Made by a program: the position numbers and the translations under genes. Shown in pieces: positions 50,504 to 59,642 of a stretch of DNA of 64,000 nucleotides. The DNA comes from Planctomycetaceae bacterium (lineage in GTDB: Bacteria; Planctomycetota; UBA1135; GCA-002686595): NCBI GenBank assembly GCA_011525785.1, contig WYBT01000056.1, forward strand, positions 1-64,000. The letters run 5' to 3'. The notes beneath the pieces are model-generated. The model was not told where the DNA came from. It searched no databases and saw nothing but the letters and a program-made list of their open reading frames with translations. Within the stretch, counting starts at the first letter, position 1, and every line of letters begins with the position of its first letter.

Positions 50504-51442
50504 ATGACCAGTGTTCGACGCGTGCCGACGACAATCACCTCTTCGCGCGCGCTCGTCGCGGCGCTGGAGCAAGGCGGCTTCAAGGTCGTCGAGCGGCACA
50601 GCGCGCCACAACCGCTGCTGTCGTGGCGCAAACAGCCGATGGGAGTTTCGGCCGAGATCATCGTGCGCCGGGCGCAGATCGGCTCGACGGCCGATGATCT
50701 GGGCTTCACGCGCGGGCCGAGCGGGGCCTTCGAAGCGATCTTGAGCGACATCCACCTCTCGCGCTTCGATCGACGCTGGTTCCAGAAGCTCGCCGAGCGC
50801 GCCGCGAGCGCGGCTGCTGCAGCGGGGGAGTCGTACGATGCGCCCGTGGCCGTCGAGCGAGCGCCTCTCCGCGCGCCGCCGGTCGATGCCGCGCCTCCGA
50901 CGCCCGACGTGGCTTCCGTCCCGCGTCGGCCCGCGGTGCAAGCGGACGCTTTTGAGCGCGACGCGCGCGAGCGATCGCGTCGCACGCCGCCTGCGGCGGT
51001 CGCGAGCGCCGTCCAAGACGTGCTGCAGGAATTCGAGTCGCTCGAGAGCGCCGCGGCCGGTGCAGCGCCAGCGGCCGGCGAGTCGCTCGATCTCGAGCGT
51101 GAGCTGCTCGACGTGCTCGGCGCCGCTCGCAAGGCCGGCGGCTCACTGGGCTGCGCGCCGGTCGTGTTCGGCTGGCTCCTGGTGAGCGCCATTGGGCTCT
51201 CCAATCGGTCACCGCAAGTGCTCTTCTTCGCCAGCGTGGTGGCCATCGCCCTGTTCCTGCGCGCGGTGAAGCAACGCAGCGAACGCATGGCCGCCGCGGG
51301 TGCAGCTGCGTTCGCCGCGCGCTTTCGCGGGAATCCGCAGTTGCGGGAGCACGCGTTGCGCAAGTTGCGTGCGGGCCTCGTGAAGCAGGGTGCCGACCTC
51401 AAGCCGGTCGTCGAACAGATGCTGCGGCGCCTGGGCGGCTGA
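50504..51442 (+). CDS. Hypothetical protein, DUF1257/Ycf35-like N-terminus plus membrane helices
   Basis: A 312-residue protein of unknown function. Residues 10-95 (ALVAALEQGGFKVVERHS, SAEIIVRRAQIGS, DLGFTRGPSGAFEAILSD) resemble the small DUF1257/Ycf35 domain. A disordered Ala/Pro-rich linker follows to about 205. Two hydrophobic segments lie near 222-252 (VVFGWLLVSAIGLS and VLFFASVVAIALFLRAV). The basic C-terminus, ending LKPVVEQMLRRLGG, would be cytoplasmic. The domain match is by eye and only moderate. It converges on the next gene, which also has two membrane helices. Confidence 0.6.
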   Translation: MTSVRRVPTTITSSRALVAALEQGGFKVVERHSAPQPLLSWRKQPMGVSAEIIVRRAQIGSTADDLGFTRGPSGAFEAILSDIHLSRFDRRWFQKLAERAASAAAAAGESYDAPVAVERAPLRAPPVDAAPPTPDVASVPRRPAVQADAFERDARERSRRTPPAAVASAVQDVLQEFESLESAAAGAAPAAGESLDLERELLDVLGAARKAGGSLGCAPVVFGWLLVSAIGLSNRSPQVLFFASVVAIALFLRAVKQRSERMAAAGAAAFAARFRGNPQLREHALRKLRAGLVKQGADLKPVVEQMLRRLGG

Positions 51443-51456
51443 TCTCGGCCCCGGCG

Positions 51457-52191
51457 CTACGCCGGCGGCTCGCTGGCGCTCGAATGCGCGACGCGCTCGA
51501 GAACGCTGAGCTTCTGCCAGATCTTGTTCGACAGCCCCGTGGTGAGCTCTTCGACTTCGTCCACCGCCGCGATCGCCACGGCGTCGTCGAGGCTCTCTGC
51601 GTACAGCGCGCCGATCTTCGCGATGAGCGCGAGCAGCTCGCTGCAGTAATCGAGGTAACGCGCCAGCAGGAACGGACTCTCGATGCGTCGGGGCGACGAC
51701 TGCGTCGGCTCGAGTCGCATCAGCACGCGATCGGGCTCCTTGGTGAGCTGATGCATGTCGACGATGTGCGCGAGCGAACGCAACTCGTGGATTGCCGACA
51801 GGGCGCGACCGCGCTTCCAGCGGATATCGAGCGTGAACAGGAACAGCAGCGCAGCGCCCAAGTACACGACGATGCCCAGCGCCGCTTCGACCTCTTGAAT
51901 CAGCTCGGCGCCGGACTCGGGCGTCCAATCGATGCGTCCGGTGACCAGCGAGCTTGCAACGTAGGCGATCACGGCCGCGATGACGATCAGGAGCCCGATG
52001 ATCGAGGCGCGCAGCACTGGATTCGAGCGCCGCAGTCGGCGCGCCTGATCTGCGTTTTCGCGCGCCACGGCGAGCACTTGCTCGGCCACGCGACCCAGAC
52101 CTGAATCGGGGAAGCGCTCGGCGATCCGCGCGCGCAGGCGCTCGAGTGTCTTGATGATCTCTTCGGCACGCAGTTGTCGGTACGCGTCCAT
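51457..52191 (-). CDS. Hypothetical two-helix membrane protein
   Basis: A 244-residue protein with no function I can assign. MDAYRQLRAEEIIKTLERLR opens a cytoplasmic helical part of about 65 residues. Two membrane segments follow near 63-84 (ASIIGLLIVIAAVIAYVASS) and 105-122 (ALGIVVYLGAALLFLFTLD). The C-terminal ~120 residues are helical, containing RALSAIHELRSLAHIVDMHQ and YLDYCSELLALIAKIGAL. The pattern of Leu-rich helices suggests a coiled-coil. ATG 52191 was chosen over 34 further upstream codons. It is divergent from coaC, 125 bp apart. Confidence 0.7.
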   Translation of the reverse strand: MDAYRQLRAEEIIKTLERLRARIAERFPDSGLGRVAEQVLAVARENADQARRLRRSNPVLRASIIGLLIVIAAVIAYVASSLVTGRIDWTPESGAELIQEVEAALGIVVYLGAALLFLFTLDIRWKRGRALSAIHELRSLAHIVDMHQLTKEPDRVLMRLEPTQSSPRRIESPFLLARYLDYCSELLALIAKIGALYAESLDDAVAIAAVDEVEELTTGLSNKIWQKLSVLERVAHSSASEPPA

Positions 52192-52316
52192 TGCAGCTCT
52201 CCGTTGCGCGGCAGCATCCGCCAAGCCTCGGGTGGGTTCCAGTGCGGCGCGCACAGCGGTCGCAGCGCGCCGCTTCCCTTGCGCGCACGCCACGCGACGT
52301 CTAACGTCGCCCCGCC

Positions 52317-52856
52317 ATGGCGCGCATCGTTCTCGGAGCGGCAGCTTCCGTCGCGGTCTACAAGTCGGTCGACCTCGCGAGCAAGCTCACGCAAGCCGGG
52401 CACAGCGTGCGCACGGTGCTCACGCCGCGCGCGGCCAAGCTCATCAGCCCGCAGCTCTTCGCCGCCGTGACGGGCGAGCCTGCCAGTGTGGACGAATTCT
52501 CCAGCGAGCGCCGCGGCGCGATGGACCACATCGAGCTGGCGACCTGGGCTGAGTTGATGCTCGTGGCGCCGTGCAGCGCTGGGCTGACCGCGCGACTGGC
52601 GCTCGGCCTGGCCGAAGATCTGGTTTCGACGGTGGCGCTCGCCCTGCCCGCAGGCCGCCCGAGGCTCGTGAGTCCGGCGATGAATCCGCACATGCTCGCG
52701 AGTGCGCCAGTGCAACGGAATCTCGCGACCCTGCGCGCCGACGGTTGGACGGTGATCGAGCCCGGCGCGGGCCACATGGCCTGTGGAGTCGACGGCAAGG
52801 GGCGTTTGCCCGATCCCGCGGAGCTGGTGCAAGCCGTCGAGCGCGCGCTGCGCTGA
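52317..52856 (+). CDS. coaC: Phosphopantothenoylcysteine decarboxylase (stand-alone CoaC)
   Basis: A 179-residue flavoprotein of the HFCD family, decarboxylating 4'-phosphopantothenoylcysteine in coenzyme A synthesis. Catalytic His71 is in MDHIELATWAELMLVAP. PAMNPHML (120-127) is the substrate-recognition PxMNxxM motif, and GHMACGVDGKGRLPDP carries the ACG Cys that protonates the intermediate. Most bacteria fuse this to CoaB (synthase). Here the gene stops right after the decarboxylase domain, so CoaB must be encoded elsewhere. Another HFCD flavoprotein (a lantibiotic-type decarboxylase) is possible but the CoaC motifs are complete. Confidence 0.85.
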   Translation: MARIVLGAAASVAVYKSVDLASKLTQAGHSVRTVLTPRAAKLISPQLFAAVTGEPASVDEFSSERRGAMDHIELATWAELMLVAPCSAGLTARLALGLAEDLVSTVALALPAGRPRLVSPAMNPHMLASAPVQRNLATLRADGWTVIEPGAGHMACGVDGKGRLPDPAELVQAVERALR

Positions 52857-53050
52857 GCACGGGGCGGCCGCGAGAGCGAGGCCGGGGCGAAAGTGTTGCG
52901 GCGTCGAGCGCGACGCTGCGCCGGATGCGGACGCGCGAGGCTCGTTCGTGTTCCACGCAAGCGCTCGCCTCGCGCCTACACTTGAGTCATCCGACGTTGC
53001 GCGCCTTGCGCGCTCGTTCCCATCCGCGCCGCGCCCCGCGAGGTTCCCCC

Positions 53051-54193
53051 ATGCTTCGAACGTTGCTCTCGGTCTTGACGTTGACGCTCTGCTCGACAGT
53101 GGCGAAAGCCGAAGTCGTCCTCACGTTCGACGCGTCGCGCTGCGCAACTGGCGCTTACCAGTACTACCTCACTGGCAACGGCATGGACGGTCCGCGCGCC
53201 CAGCTCCTGGCGCAGGGCCACACGATCCAGACCACGACCTTCCTCACCGCGACCGACTTGGCCGGCGCCGACCTGTTCGTGACCAGCCAGTTGGACGGCG
53301 GACTGGCGATGGGCGTCAGCGAGGCCAGCGCCCTGCAAGCCTGGGTTGCCGCGGGCGGCTCTTGCCTGGTGTTCGGCGAAGGCTCCTTCTTCGCGCCCTT
53401 CTGCAATCAAATGGGCGCGCTCTTCGGCGGACTCACGCACGGCGGCGATCTGCAGCAGTTCGGCATGAGCATGACGATCGCCTTGCCGGCGCATCCGCTG
53501 GTGAGCGGCCCGTTCGGCCAGGTGACAGCGATCACCGGACTCAATCTGGCCGGGCGCTGGCTCAACGTCCCGGCGAGCGCCTCGATCGTGGCCGTCAACC
53601 CCGACGGTTCTGCGGGGTTGATCGCGCTGAACTACGGCGCCGGTCGCGTCGTGTTCACGAACGACATCAACTACTTCGCGTATCCGCCGGCCTACAGCGC
53701 CGATCACGCGCGACTGTGGGACAACACCGTCGACTGGCTCTTGGGCGCGTGCAGTGCTGCGGCGACTTACTGCACTTCGAGCACCTCGACCAACGGCTGC
53801 GTCGCTTCGATCGCAGCGAACGGACTGCTCAGCGTCGCGGCCTCGGCGGGATGCGTGCTCGACGTCAGTTCCGTCGAGGGCCAGAAGCAGGGCCTGATCT
53901 TCTACGGCGCGAGCGGAGCCGTGGCGTTCCCGTGGGCGCCCACCAGCACGAGCTTCTTTTGCGTGAAGTCGCCGACCAACCGACTGGCGCTGCAAAACAG
54001 CGGCGGGACGAACGGGCAATGCAACGGCGCGTTCGCGAGCGACCTGCGCGCGCACCTCGCGGCGAATCCCACCGCCCTCGGCAATCCGCTCGTCGCAGGC
54101 GCCAAATTGCAGGCGCAGGCCTGGTTCCGCGATCCGCCGGCGCCCAGGACCACCAATCTGTCGAACGCGGTCGAGATCACGGCCTGTCCGTGA
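53051..54193 (+). CDS. Secreted protein, glutamine-amidotransferase-like/DUF4350-like domain with C-terminal YRD domain
   Basis: A 380-residue exported protein. The signal peptide is MLRTLLSVLTLTLCSTVAKA. Residues 25-235 have an alpha/beta pattern (LLAQGHTIQTTTFLTATDLA, ADLFVTSQLDGGL, WVAAGGSCLVFGEGS, GAGRVVFTNDINY) like the DUF4350 / class I GATase-like fold used as a non-enzymatic domain. The shared C-terminal domain begins near residue 238 at TYCTSSTSTNGCVASI, includes LIFYGASGAVAFPWAP, and ends AQAWFRDPPAPRTTNLSNAV...TACP. It precedes the metalloprotease gene by 31 bp on the same strand, so the two may be co-expressed. Function unknown. Confidence 0.8.
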   Translation: MLRTLLSVLTLTLCSTVAKAEVVLTFDASRCATGAYQYYLTGNGMDGPRAQLLAQGHTIQTTTFLTATDLAGADLFVTSQLDGGLAMGVSEASALQAWVAAGGSCLVFGEGSFFAPFCNQMGALFGGLTHGGDLQQFGMSMTIALPAHPLVSGPFGQVTAITGLNLAGRWLNVPASASIVAVNPDGSAGLIALNYGAGRVVFTNDINYFAYPPAYSADHARLWDNTVDWLLGACSAAATYCTSSTSTNGCVASIAANGLLSVAASAGCVLDVSSVEGQKQGLIFYGASGAVAFPWAPTSTSFFCVKSPTNRLALQNSGGTNGQCNGAFASDLRAHLAANPTALGNPLVAGAKLQAQAWFRDPPAPRTTNLSNAVEITACP

Positions 54194-54224
54194 AACGGCA
54201 GCTCACCAGCCAAAGTTGCACACC

Positions 54225-57200
54225 ATGGTTTCATCGAAGTTGATCAGCGCGCTGCTGTGCGGCGCGATCGTGAGCGCCGGCGCTGACTCCGCTCGCAGTC
54301 AGTCACAGGACGCCGCGGCGGCGTTCGCTCAGTTCCGCGAGCAGCAAGGCGAGCACTGGCGCGCGTTCTTCGACGGTCAGACCGGCTCGGTCGAGTTCCT
54401 GCACGGCGGCGCGCTCGAACTCGGAGTCACTCCAGGCAACGACGAGGAGTGGATCGAGCTGGCGCGCCTCGCGCTCGAGCGCACTGCGACGCTGCACGGA
54501 ATCGACGTGTCGACACTGCGTGCAGAGCGCGTGCTCTTCTTGCCGCTTGGCCAGGTCGGCTCGAGCGACAAGTGGACGGTGCGCCTGCGTCAGTTCGCCG
54601 GCGAGACGCCGGTCGAAGGCGGCGCGGTCAACGTGCTCTTCGATCGCCGAGGCCGCCTGTTGTCGGTGCAGTCGCGGGCGCTGCCCGGCGTCCTGGAGTT
54701 CGACTTCGCTACGGCCGTGACGCCCGCCACGGCCGGCGCGGTCGCCAGCGCCGCCTTCATCAAGGACTGTGGCGTGGCGCCGAGCTGGGTTGGCGAGCCC
54801 ACATTGTGCGTCGCCCAGGTCGAGCGCGGCGAGCGGCGCGAGGGCCGGCTCGCGTGGCGGGTCGAAGCGCACTTCGAGCTCGACGGCGCGCAACCCGAGG
54901 GCCAGATCTACTTCGTGGACGCGCACACCCGTGAAGTCGTGCTGCGCGAGAACGCGGTGCACGAACTCGACATCAGCGGCGTCGTGCGCACACGCGCCAC
55001 GCCCGGCACGGCGCCGGACACTGCCGGAAACCCGACCACCGTGCAGAACCTCGCTTACGCGCGGGTCTCGAGCGGCGGTGTCACCACCACTGCGGACTCG
55101 AACGGCGCTTTCACGCTGGTCGGGGTCAACGCTCCGGCGCTCGTGACGGTCGGCTACGACGGACTGTTCAATCAGGTCAACAACGAAGCGGGGCCTGAGC
55201 ACACGATCGACTTCAACGTGACGACCGCCACCGGCGCGGTTCTGACGCTCAATCCCGCGCCGAGCGAACACGTCAACGCTCAAGCCAATGTGGCCATCGG
55301 CGTGAATCGAATGCGCGACTGGGTGCGCTCGATCAATCCCTTCGATGTCACCGCGGACTTCGTCCACACCTCGTTTGTCAACGTCAACAGCTCCTGCAAC
55401 GCGTTCTTCAACGGCGGCTCGATCACGTTCTTCATCCAGGCCGGCGGGTGCGTGAACACGGCGTACTCGACGGTCATCGGACACGAGGACGGGCACTGGC
55501 TGAACGTGCGCTACGGAACGGGCAACGGTCCCGACGGCATGGGCGAAGGCAATGCCGACATCTGGGCCATGTACGCCTATGACGACTCCCTCGTCGGGCG
55601 CAATTTCTGCGGGAGCGGCTGTCACATTCGAAGCGGCCTCAACACGAGGCAGTTCTGTGGCGACGCCAATCCCGGGTGCCACGGCGGCGTGCACGCGAGC
55701 GGCGAAGTGTGGATGGGCGCTGCGTGGAAGATCCGACGCAATCTCGGGACTTCGCTCGGAGATGCGGCGGGCGATGCGACGGCCAACGCGCTCTTCCTGG
55801 GCTGGATGAACGCTTTCAATCAGACGCAGATCCGCTCGGTGATCGAGAGCCAGTGGCTCACGCTCGACGACGACGACGGATTTCTCTCCAACGGCACGCC
55901 GCACTTCAGCGCCATCGACAGCGCGTTCCGCGAGCAGGGCTTTCCGGGCGTGGCGCTCCCGCCGGTCGTGGTGTGGAGTGTGACCAACTTCGCCGACAGC
56001 GCCGTTCCCGCCGGTCCGTACGTCGTCGAGGCCAACGTGCTGGCGACCAGCGGCAACTTGACCAACGTGCGGCTGTACTACGGCACGCACTCGGGTGGAT
56101 TCAGCAACGTCGCGATGGCTGCGCTCGGCGGAACGCTGTGGCGCGCGTCGATTCCCGAGCCGGCGGGCGCCGCGCGGGTGCGCTACTACATCGAGGCGAC
56201 GAACAACTCCGGAAGCGTTGCGCGCTTTCCTGCGGGCGGCGCGCTCGATCCGTTGTATTTCAACGTCGGACCACTGGCGCACGTGTTCGACGACGGCTTC
56301 GAGTTCGAGCTGGGCTGGAGCGTGCAGAACGAGAGCCTGTCCGCCGGTGCGTGGACACGCGGCGACCCGATCGGGACGCGCCTGTTCAGCAACCAGGCCC
56401 AACCCGAAGACGATGCGACTCCTGGCGCCGGCTATCGCTGCTGGTTCACCGAGCAGGGCGTGCTGTACGGGCTGCCGGAACTCTCCGACGTCGACGGCGG
56501 TCCGACGCGGCTGGTGTCCCCGCCCGTGAACCTCACGGGCCGAGTCGCCGAGCTGCGCTACTCGTACTGGCTGTTCAGTTCGTCGAACGACGACGAGCTG
56601 GTGGTCGAGCTCTCGAACAACGACGGCGCGAGCTGGACGCTCGTGCGAACGCACTCGCTCTCCGGAGGCGGCTGGACGCAGGCACGGCTGGACGTCAACG
56701 CCGTCTTCACGCCGGGCGCCGCAGTGCGCGCGCGCTTCTCGATCGCCGACAGCGGCAACAACTCCGTGACCGAGGCCGCGCTCGACGACGTGCGCTTCGT
56801 GGCGCTGTCGGACGTGAACGTCCTCCAGCCCAGCGTGTTCTGCGCGGCGAAGATCAACAGCCAGTTGTGCCTGCCCGCGATCGGTGCGAGCGGCTCGGCG
56901 AGCGTGACGAGCCCCGCAGCTTTCCACATCGGGGCTTCCGAACTGATCAACCAGAAGACGGGCTTGATGTTCTACGGCTACGGCGCGAACTCCGCGCCGC
57001 TGCAAGGCGGGACGCTCTGCTGCCAGTCCCCGATTCGTCGCACAGCCACGCAGTTCACCGGCGGCGCGAGCGGAGTCACCGACTGCAGCGGCACGTTCGT
57101 GTTCGACATGAACGCGCGCATCCGCTCCGGCGTCGATCCCGCACTCAGCGCGGGCGCTACCGTCGCCGCGCAGTTCTACTACCGCGACCCACAGGACGGC

Positions 57201-57248
57201 TGGGGCACGGGCTTGACGGACGCCGTGCTGTTCCAGATTGCGCCCTGA
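54225..57248 (+). CDS. Secreted zinc metalloprotease (fungalysin/thermolysin-like) with C-terminal YRD domain
   Basis: A 1007-residue exported peptidase. After the signal (MVSSKLISALLCGAIVSAGA) comes an FTP-type propeptide with WTVRLRQFAGETPVEGGAVN. A carboxypeptidase-regulatory-like insert lies near 245-320. The gluzincin catalytic domain has HEDGH at 420-424 (HExxH) and Glu441 in GEGNADIWAMYAY as third zinc ligand, and is rich in Cys (CGSGCH, CGDANPGC). A beta-sandwich of the MAM/jelly-roll type (FDDGFEFELGW...GDPIG) follows near 695-860. The shared C-terminal domain ends YYRDPQDGWGTGLTDAVLFQ then IAP. The active-site residues look intact, so it is probably active outside the cell. ATG 54225 is used over an in-frame TTG nine bases upstream. 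Confidence 0.85.
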   Translation: MVSSKLISALLCGAIVSAGADSARSQSQDAAAAFAQFREQQGEHWRAFFDGQTGSVEFLHGGALELGVTPGNDEEWIELARLALERTATLHGIDVSTLRAERVLFLPLGQVGSSDKWTVRLRQFAGETPVEGGAVNVLFDRRGRLLSVQSRALPGVLEFDFATAVTPATAGAVASAAFIKDCGVAPSWVGEPTLCVAQVERGERREGRLAWRVEAHFELDGAQPEGQIYFVDAHTREVVLRENAVHELDISGVVRTRATPGTAPDTAGNPTTVQNLAYARVSSGGVTTTADSNGAFTLVGVNAPALVTVGYDGLFNQVNNEAGPEHTIDFNVTTATGAVLTLNPAPSEHVNAQANVAIGVNRMRDWVRSINPFDVTADFVHTSFVNVNSSCNAFFNGGSITFFIQAGGCVNTAYSTVIGHEDGHWLNVRYGTGNGPDGMGEGNADIWAMYAYDDSLVGRNFCGSGCHIRSGLNTRQFCGDANPGCHGGVHASGEVWMGAAWKIRRNLGTSLGDAAGDATANALFLGWMNAFNQTQIRSVIESQWLTLDDDDGFLSNGTPHFSAIDSAFREQGFPGVALPPVVVWSVTNFADSAVPAGPYVVEANVLATSGNLTNVRLYYGTHSGGFSNVAMAALGGTLWRASIPEPAGAARVRYYIEATNNSGSVARFPAGGALDPLYFNVGPLAHVFDDGFEFELGWSVQNESLSAGAWTRGDPIGTRLFSNQAQPEDDATPGAGYRCWFTEQGVLYGLPELSDVDGGPTRLVSPPVNLTGRVAELRYSYWLFSSSNDDELVVELSNNDGASWTLVRTHSLSGGGWTQARLDVNAVFTPGAAVRARFSIADSGNNSVTEAALDDVRFVALSDVNVLQPSVFCAAKINSQLCLPAIGASGSASVTSPAAFHIGASELINQKTGLMFYGYGANSAPLQGGTLCCQSPIRRTATQFTGGASGVTDCSGTFVFDMNARIRSGVDPALSAGATVAAQFYYRDPQDGWGTGLTDAVLFQIAP

Positions 57249-58349
57249 CTACAGCAGGGACATCACGATCTCGAACGCGATCATCAGCACGATCAAGAGT
57301 TCGAGGAACTCGGCGCGCAGCGATGCGGCGTGGTCGTGCAGCTTCTCGTAGACGTTGTCGAGCGCGCTGAGCTTGCGCTGCGCGGCGGCGTTCCACTCGT
57401 CGAGGCGGTAGCGCACGCTCGCCTGGCGCAGGAGGCGCGCGAGGAAGGGATCGCCCGAGATCTTGAGCGTGTTGCCCAGCCGCTCGAACAGGAAGGCCGC
57501 CTCGAGCTGGAGGTTCGAGAGCCGGCGCAGGTCGCGCTGGAGCGCCAGCGGGCCGAGCACGCCGCGCGAATCGCGCCGTGAGACCATGGCCATGGCCTTC
57601 TCGAGCGCGTCGTCGAGCTGGGCGTCGAGGAAGCGCATCTCGAGCAGCTGGACGTTGGCGAACTCGAGCACGCGCAGGACATCGAGCGGATCGTCGTCGA
57701 ACACCACCGCGGCGTGCCAGTCGACCAGCGCGAGGTCATCGGGGCCGTACTGCAGTCGCACTGAGAGCGCGTCGGCCACGACCTCGCGCGAGAGCGGCTG
57801 TCGCTCGGCGCGCAGGATCGCGGCCAGTTTGACGTCGTGCTCGCGCAGGAAGGCGTCGGCGTCGCGGTTCAGGGCCGCGCCGCCGAAGCGGAAGATCGAG
57901 TAGTCCTCCAGCAGCGCGCTCGTCGCAGGTCGAGTGAGGTGCGCGGCGATGGTGCGCGCGAGCTCCTCCACGCGATCGCGAGCGGCGTCGGCGAGTCGTG
58001 TGTCCGCGGCGAGCGCGCACGAGAGCTCGGAGCACTCCTCGAGGGCGCCGCCGAGCGCGATGGTGTAGCTCACCAGCACGGCGCCGAAGTCGAACAGCAC
58101 GACTTCGACCGTTTCGGATGTCTTCCAGCGCCCGATCGAGAGCGCAGCGCCATTCTGCCGCACGCGCAGCGGCGGCGGGGTGAACTTGAAGTAGCTCGGC
58201 GCGGGGTGCGTGCGTCCGAGCTGGCCTTCCTGGCTGGGGTCGCGAACGGCGCGCGCGGCGCCGACGAGATCGATGGCGTGCGCGACGTCGAAGGCGAACA
58301 GGACGCGGCACTCGCCGGTGCCCGAGTCAGCCAGGGCGCGAGCTTCCAT
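57249..58349 (-). CDS. RMD1/DUF155-family protein
   Basis: A 366-residue protein of the RMD1 (DUF155) family. Residues 82-90 (VEVVLFDFGAVLVSY) open the domain. Its end shows RLDEWNAAAQRKLSALDNVY and EKLHDHAASLRAEFLELLIV followed by a hydrophobic tail anchor, LLIVLMIAFEIVMSLL. This is the pattern of the eukaryotic mitochondrial RMD1/RMND1 proteins, which help anchor or maintain the mitoribosome. The bacterial function is unknown. Its stop is directly adjacent to the end of the converging metalloprotease gene (57248/57249). ATG 58349 gives an N-terminal soluble stretch. Confidence 0.85.
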   Translation of the reverse strand: MEARALADSGTGECRVLFAFDVAHAIDLVGAARAVRDPSQEGQLGRTHPAPSYFKFTPPPLRVRQNGAALSIGRWKTSETVEVVLFDFGAVLVSYTIALGGALEECSELSCALAADTRLADAARDRVEELARTIAAHLTRPATSALLEDYSIFRFGGAALNRDADAFLREHDVKLAAILRAERQPLSREVVADALSVRLQYGPDDLALVDWHAAVVFDDDPLDVLRVLEFANVQLLEMRFLDAQLDDALEKAMAMVSRRDSRGVLGPLALQRDLRRLSNLQLEAAFLFERLGNTLKISGDPFLARLLRQASVRYRLDEWNAAAQRKLSALDNVYEKLHDHAASLRAEFLELLIVLMIAFEIVMSLL

Positions 58350-58419
58350 TCCTGCACTCTAACCGCACCGCCGGAGGAGATTGCGACGACGGCGCGCGGC
58401 TGCTCGACTGTTCGCCCCC

Positions 58420-59514
58420 ATGAACCTGATCGTCTTGCTCAAGCTGCTCGGCGGCTTTGCGTTGCTCGTGGCCGGCGGCGAGTTGCTCGTTCGCTCCGCT
58501 TCGCGACTGGCGAGTTCCTTCGGCGTGTCGGCGCTGGTCGTCGGCTTGACCGTCGTCGCCATGGGGACGAGCGCGCCCGAGCTGGTGGTGAGCGTCGTCT
58601 CGTCTTGGCAAGGCAAGGCCGACATCGCCTACGGAAACGTCGTCGGCAGCAACCTCTGCAACATCCTCCTGATCCTCGGGCTCTCGGCCGTCATCGCGCC
58701 GCTCGGAGTCGACCGCAAGCTCGTGCGCGTCGACACGCCGATCATGATCGGGGCGGCGGTCCTGGCCTACGCGCTCAGCTATGACGGTCGCATCGGCCGG
58801 CTGGACGGTCTGGTGCTTGTCGGACTGCTGGTCGCCTACACGGTCTGGAGCGTGCGCTCGTCGCTCCAAGCCTCGCCGGTGCTCGAAGAGAAGATGGAGC
58901 GTGAGTACGCGCCGCGTGAGCTGCTGACGACCTACGGCCGTCCCGTGCTCGTACTCCTGATCCTTGCGGCGCTGGGAGTTCTGATCCTGGGTTCCAACTT
59001 GTTCGTCGACGGCGCCGTCGCCGTCGCGCGCTCGCTGGGAGTGAGTGAGCTCGTGATCGGACTGACGGTCGTCGCGGTCGGCACTTCGATGCCCGAACTC
59101 GTGACTTCGATCGTCGCAGCCATGCGCGGCGAGCGCGACATCGCGGTGGGCAACATCGTCGGCAGCAACATCTTCAACGTGCTGGGCGTTCTCGGCGGCG
59201 CGGGCGTCGTTGCGCCCGAGGGCGTGGCGGTCTCCGGCGCGGCCCTGGCGGTCGACACGCCGCTGATGTTGGTCGCAAGCGTTGCGTGTTGGCCCGCATT
59301 CGCGAGTCGTTTCGTCCTGTCGCGCGCCGAAGGACTGATGTTCCTCGCCTACTACGCGCTGTACGTCGCTTACTTGATCCTCGACGCCCAGAAGAGCGCG
59401 TTCGCCCCGCAATTGGGACACGCCGTCGTCTGGTACGCGCTGCCGGCGACGGCCGCGGGCCTCGCACTGAGCGTCTGGCGCTCCAACCGAGCCGTCCGCG
59501 CTCCGCAGGCCTGA
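58420..59514 (+). CDS. Calcium/sodium antiporter (CaCA family, YrbG-like)
   Basis: A 364-residue membrane exchanger expected to expel Ca2+ or Na+ in exchange for the other. The two inverted alpha repeats are clear: VGLTVVAMGTSAPELVVSVV with GNVVGSNLCNILLILG near 40-90, and IGLTVVAVGTSMPELVTSIV with GNIVGSNIFNVLGVLG near 210-260. The Glu of each PEL and the Asn of each GSN line the ion path. About ten membrane helices are visible. ATG 58420 begins MNLIVLLKLLGG; thirteen upstream codons are Arg-rich and were dropped. It is divergent from the DUF155 gene and precedes the flagellar run. Confidence 0.9.
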   Translation: MNLIVLLKLLGGFALLVAGGELLVRSASRLASSFGVSALVVGLTVVAMGTSAPELVVSVVSSWQGKADIAYGNVVGSNLCNILLILGLSAVIAPLGVDRKLVRVDTPIMIGAAVLAYALSYDGRIGRLDGLVLVGLLVAYTVWSVRSSLQASPVLEEKMEREYAPRELLTTYGRPVLVLLILAALGVLILGSNLFVDGAVAVARSLGVSELVIGLTVVAVGTSMPELVTSIVAAMRGERDIAVGNIVGSNIFNVLGVLGGAGVVAPEGVAVSGAALAVDTPLMLVASVACWPAFASRFVLSRAEGLMFLAYYALYVAYLILDAQKSAFAPQLGHAVVWYALPATAAGLALSVWRSNRAVRAPQA

Positions 59515-59642
59515 GCGGCGAAGCTGCGCGAAGTTCCTTCCGCCGCGGGACGAACTTTCCGCGCTCTGCCGCCGACTGAACGCGCGGCGCAGCTCGGCGG
59601 CGGGCGTGAGCACTTGGCGCCGACGTTGCGTCCGTGGAGGGC

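Noticed and set aside
59615..59630. Sigma-54-like site TTGGCGCCGACGTTGCG (GG-N10-GC) before flgF
   Set aside because: The spacing is right, but transcription would start around 59640, at or after the likely start codon, leaving no room for a leader. The match is weak outside the GG and GC.
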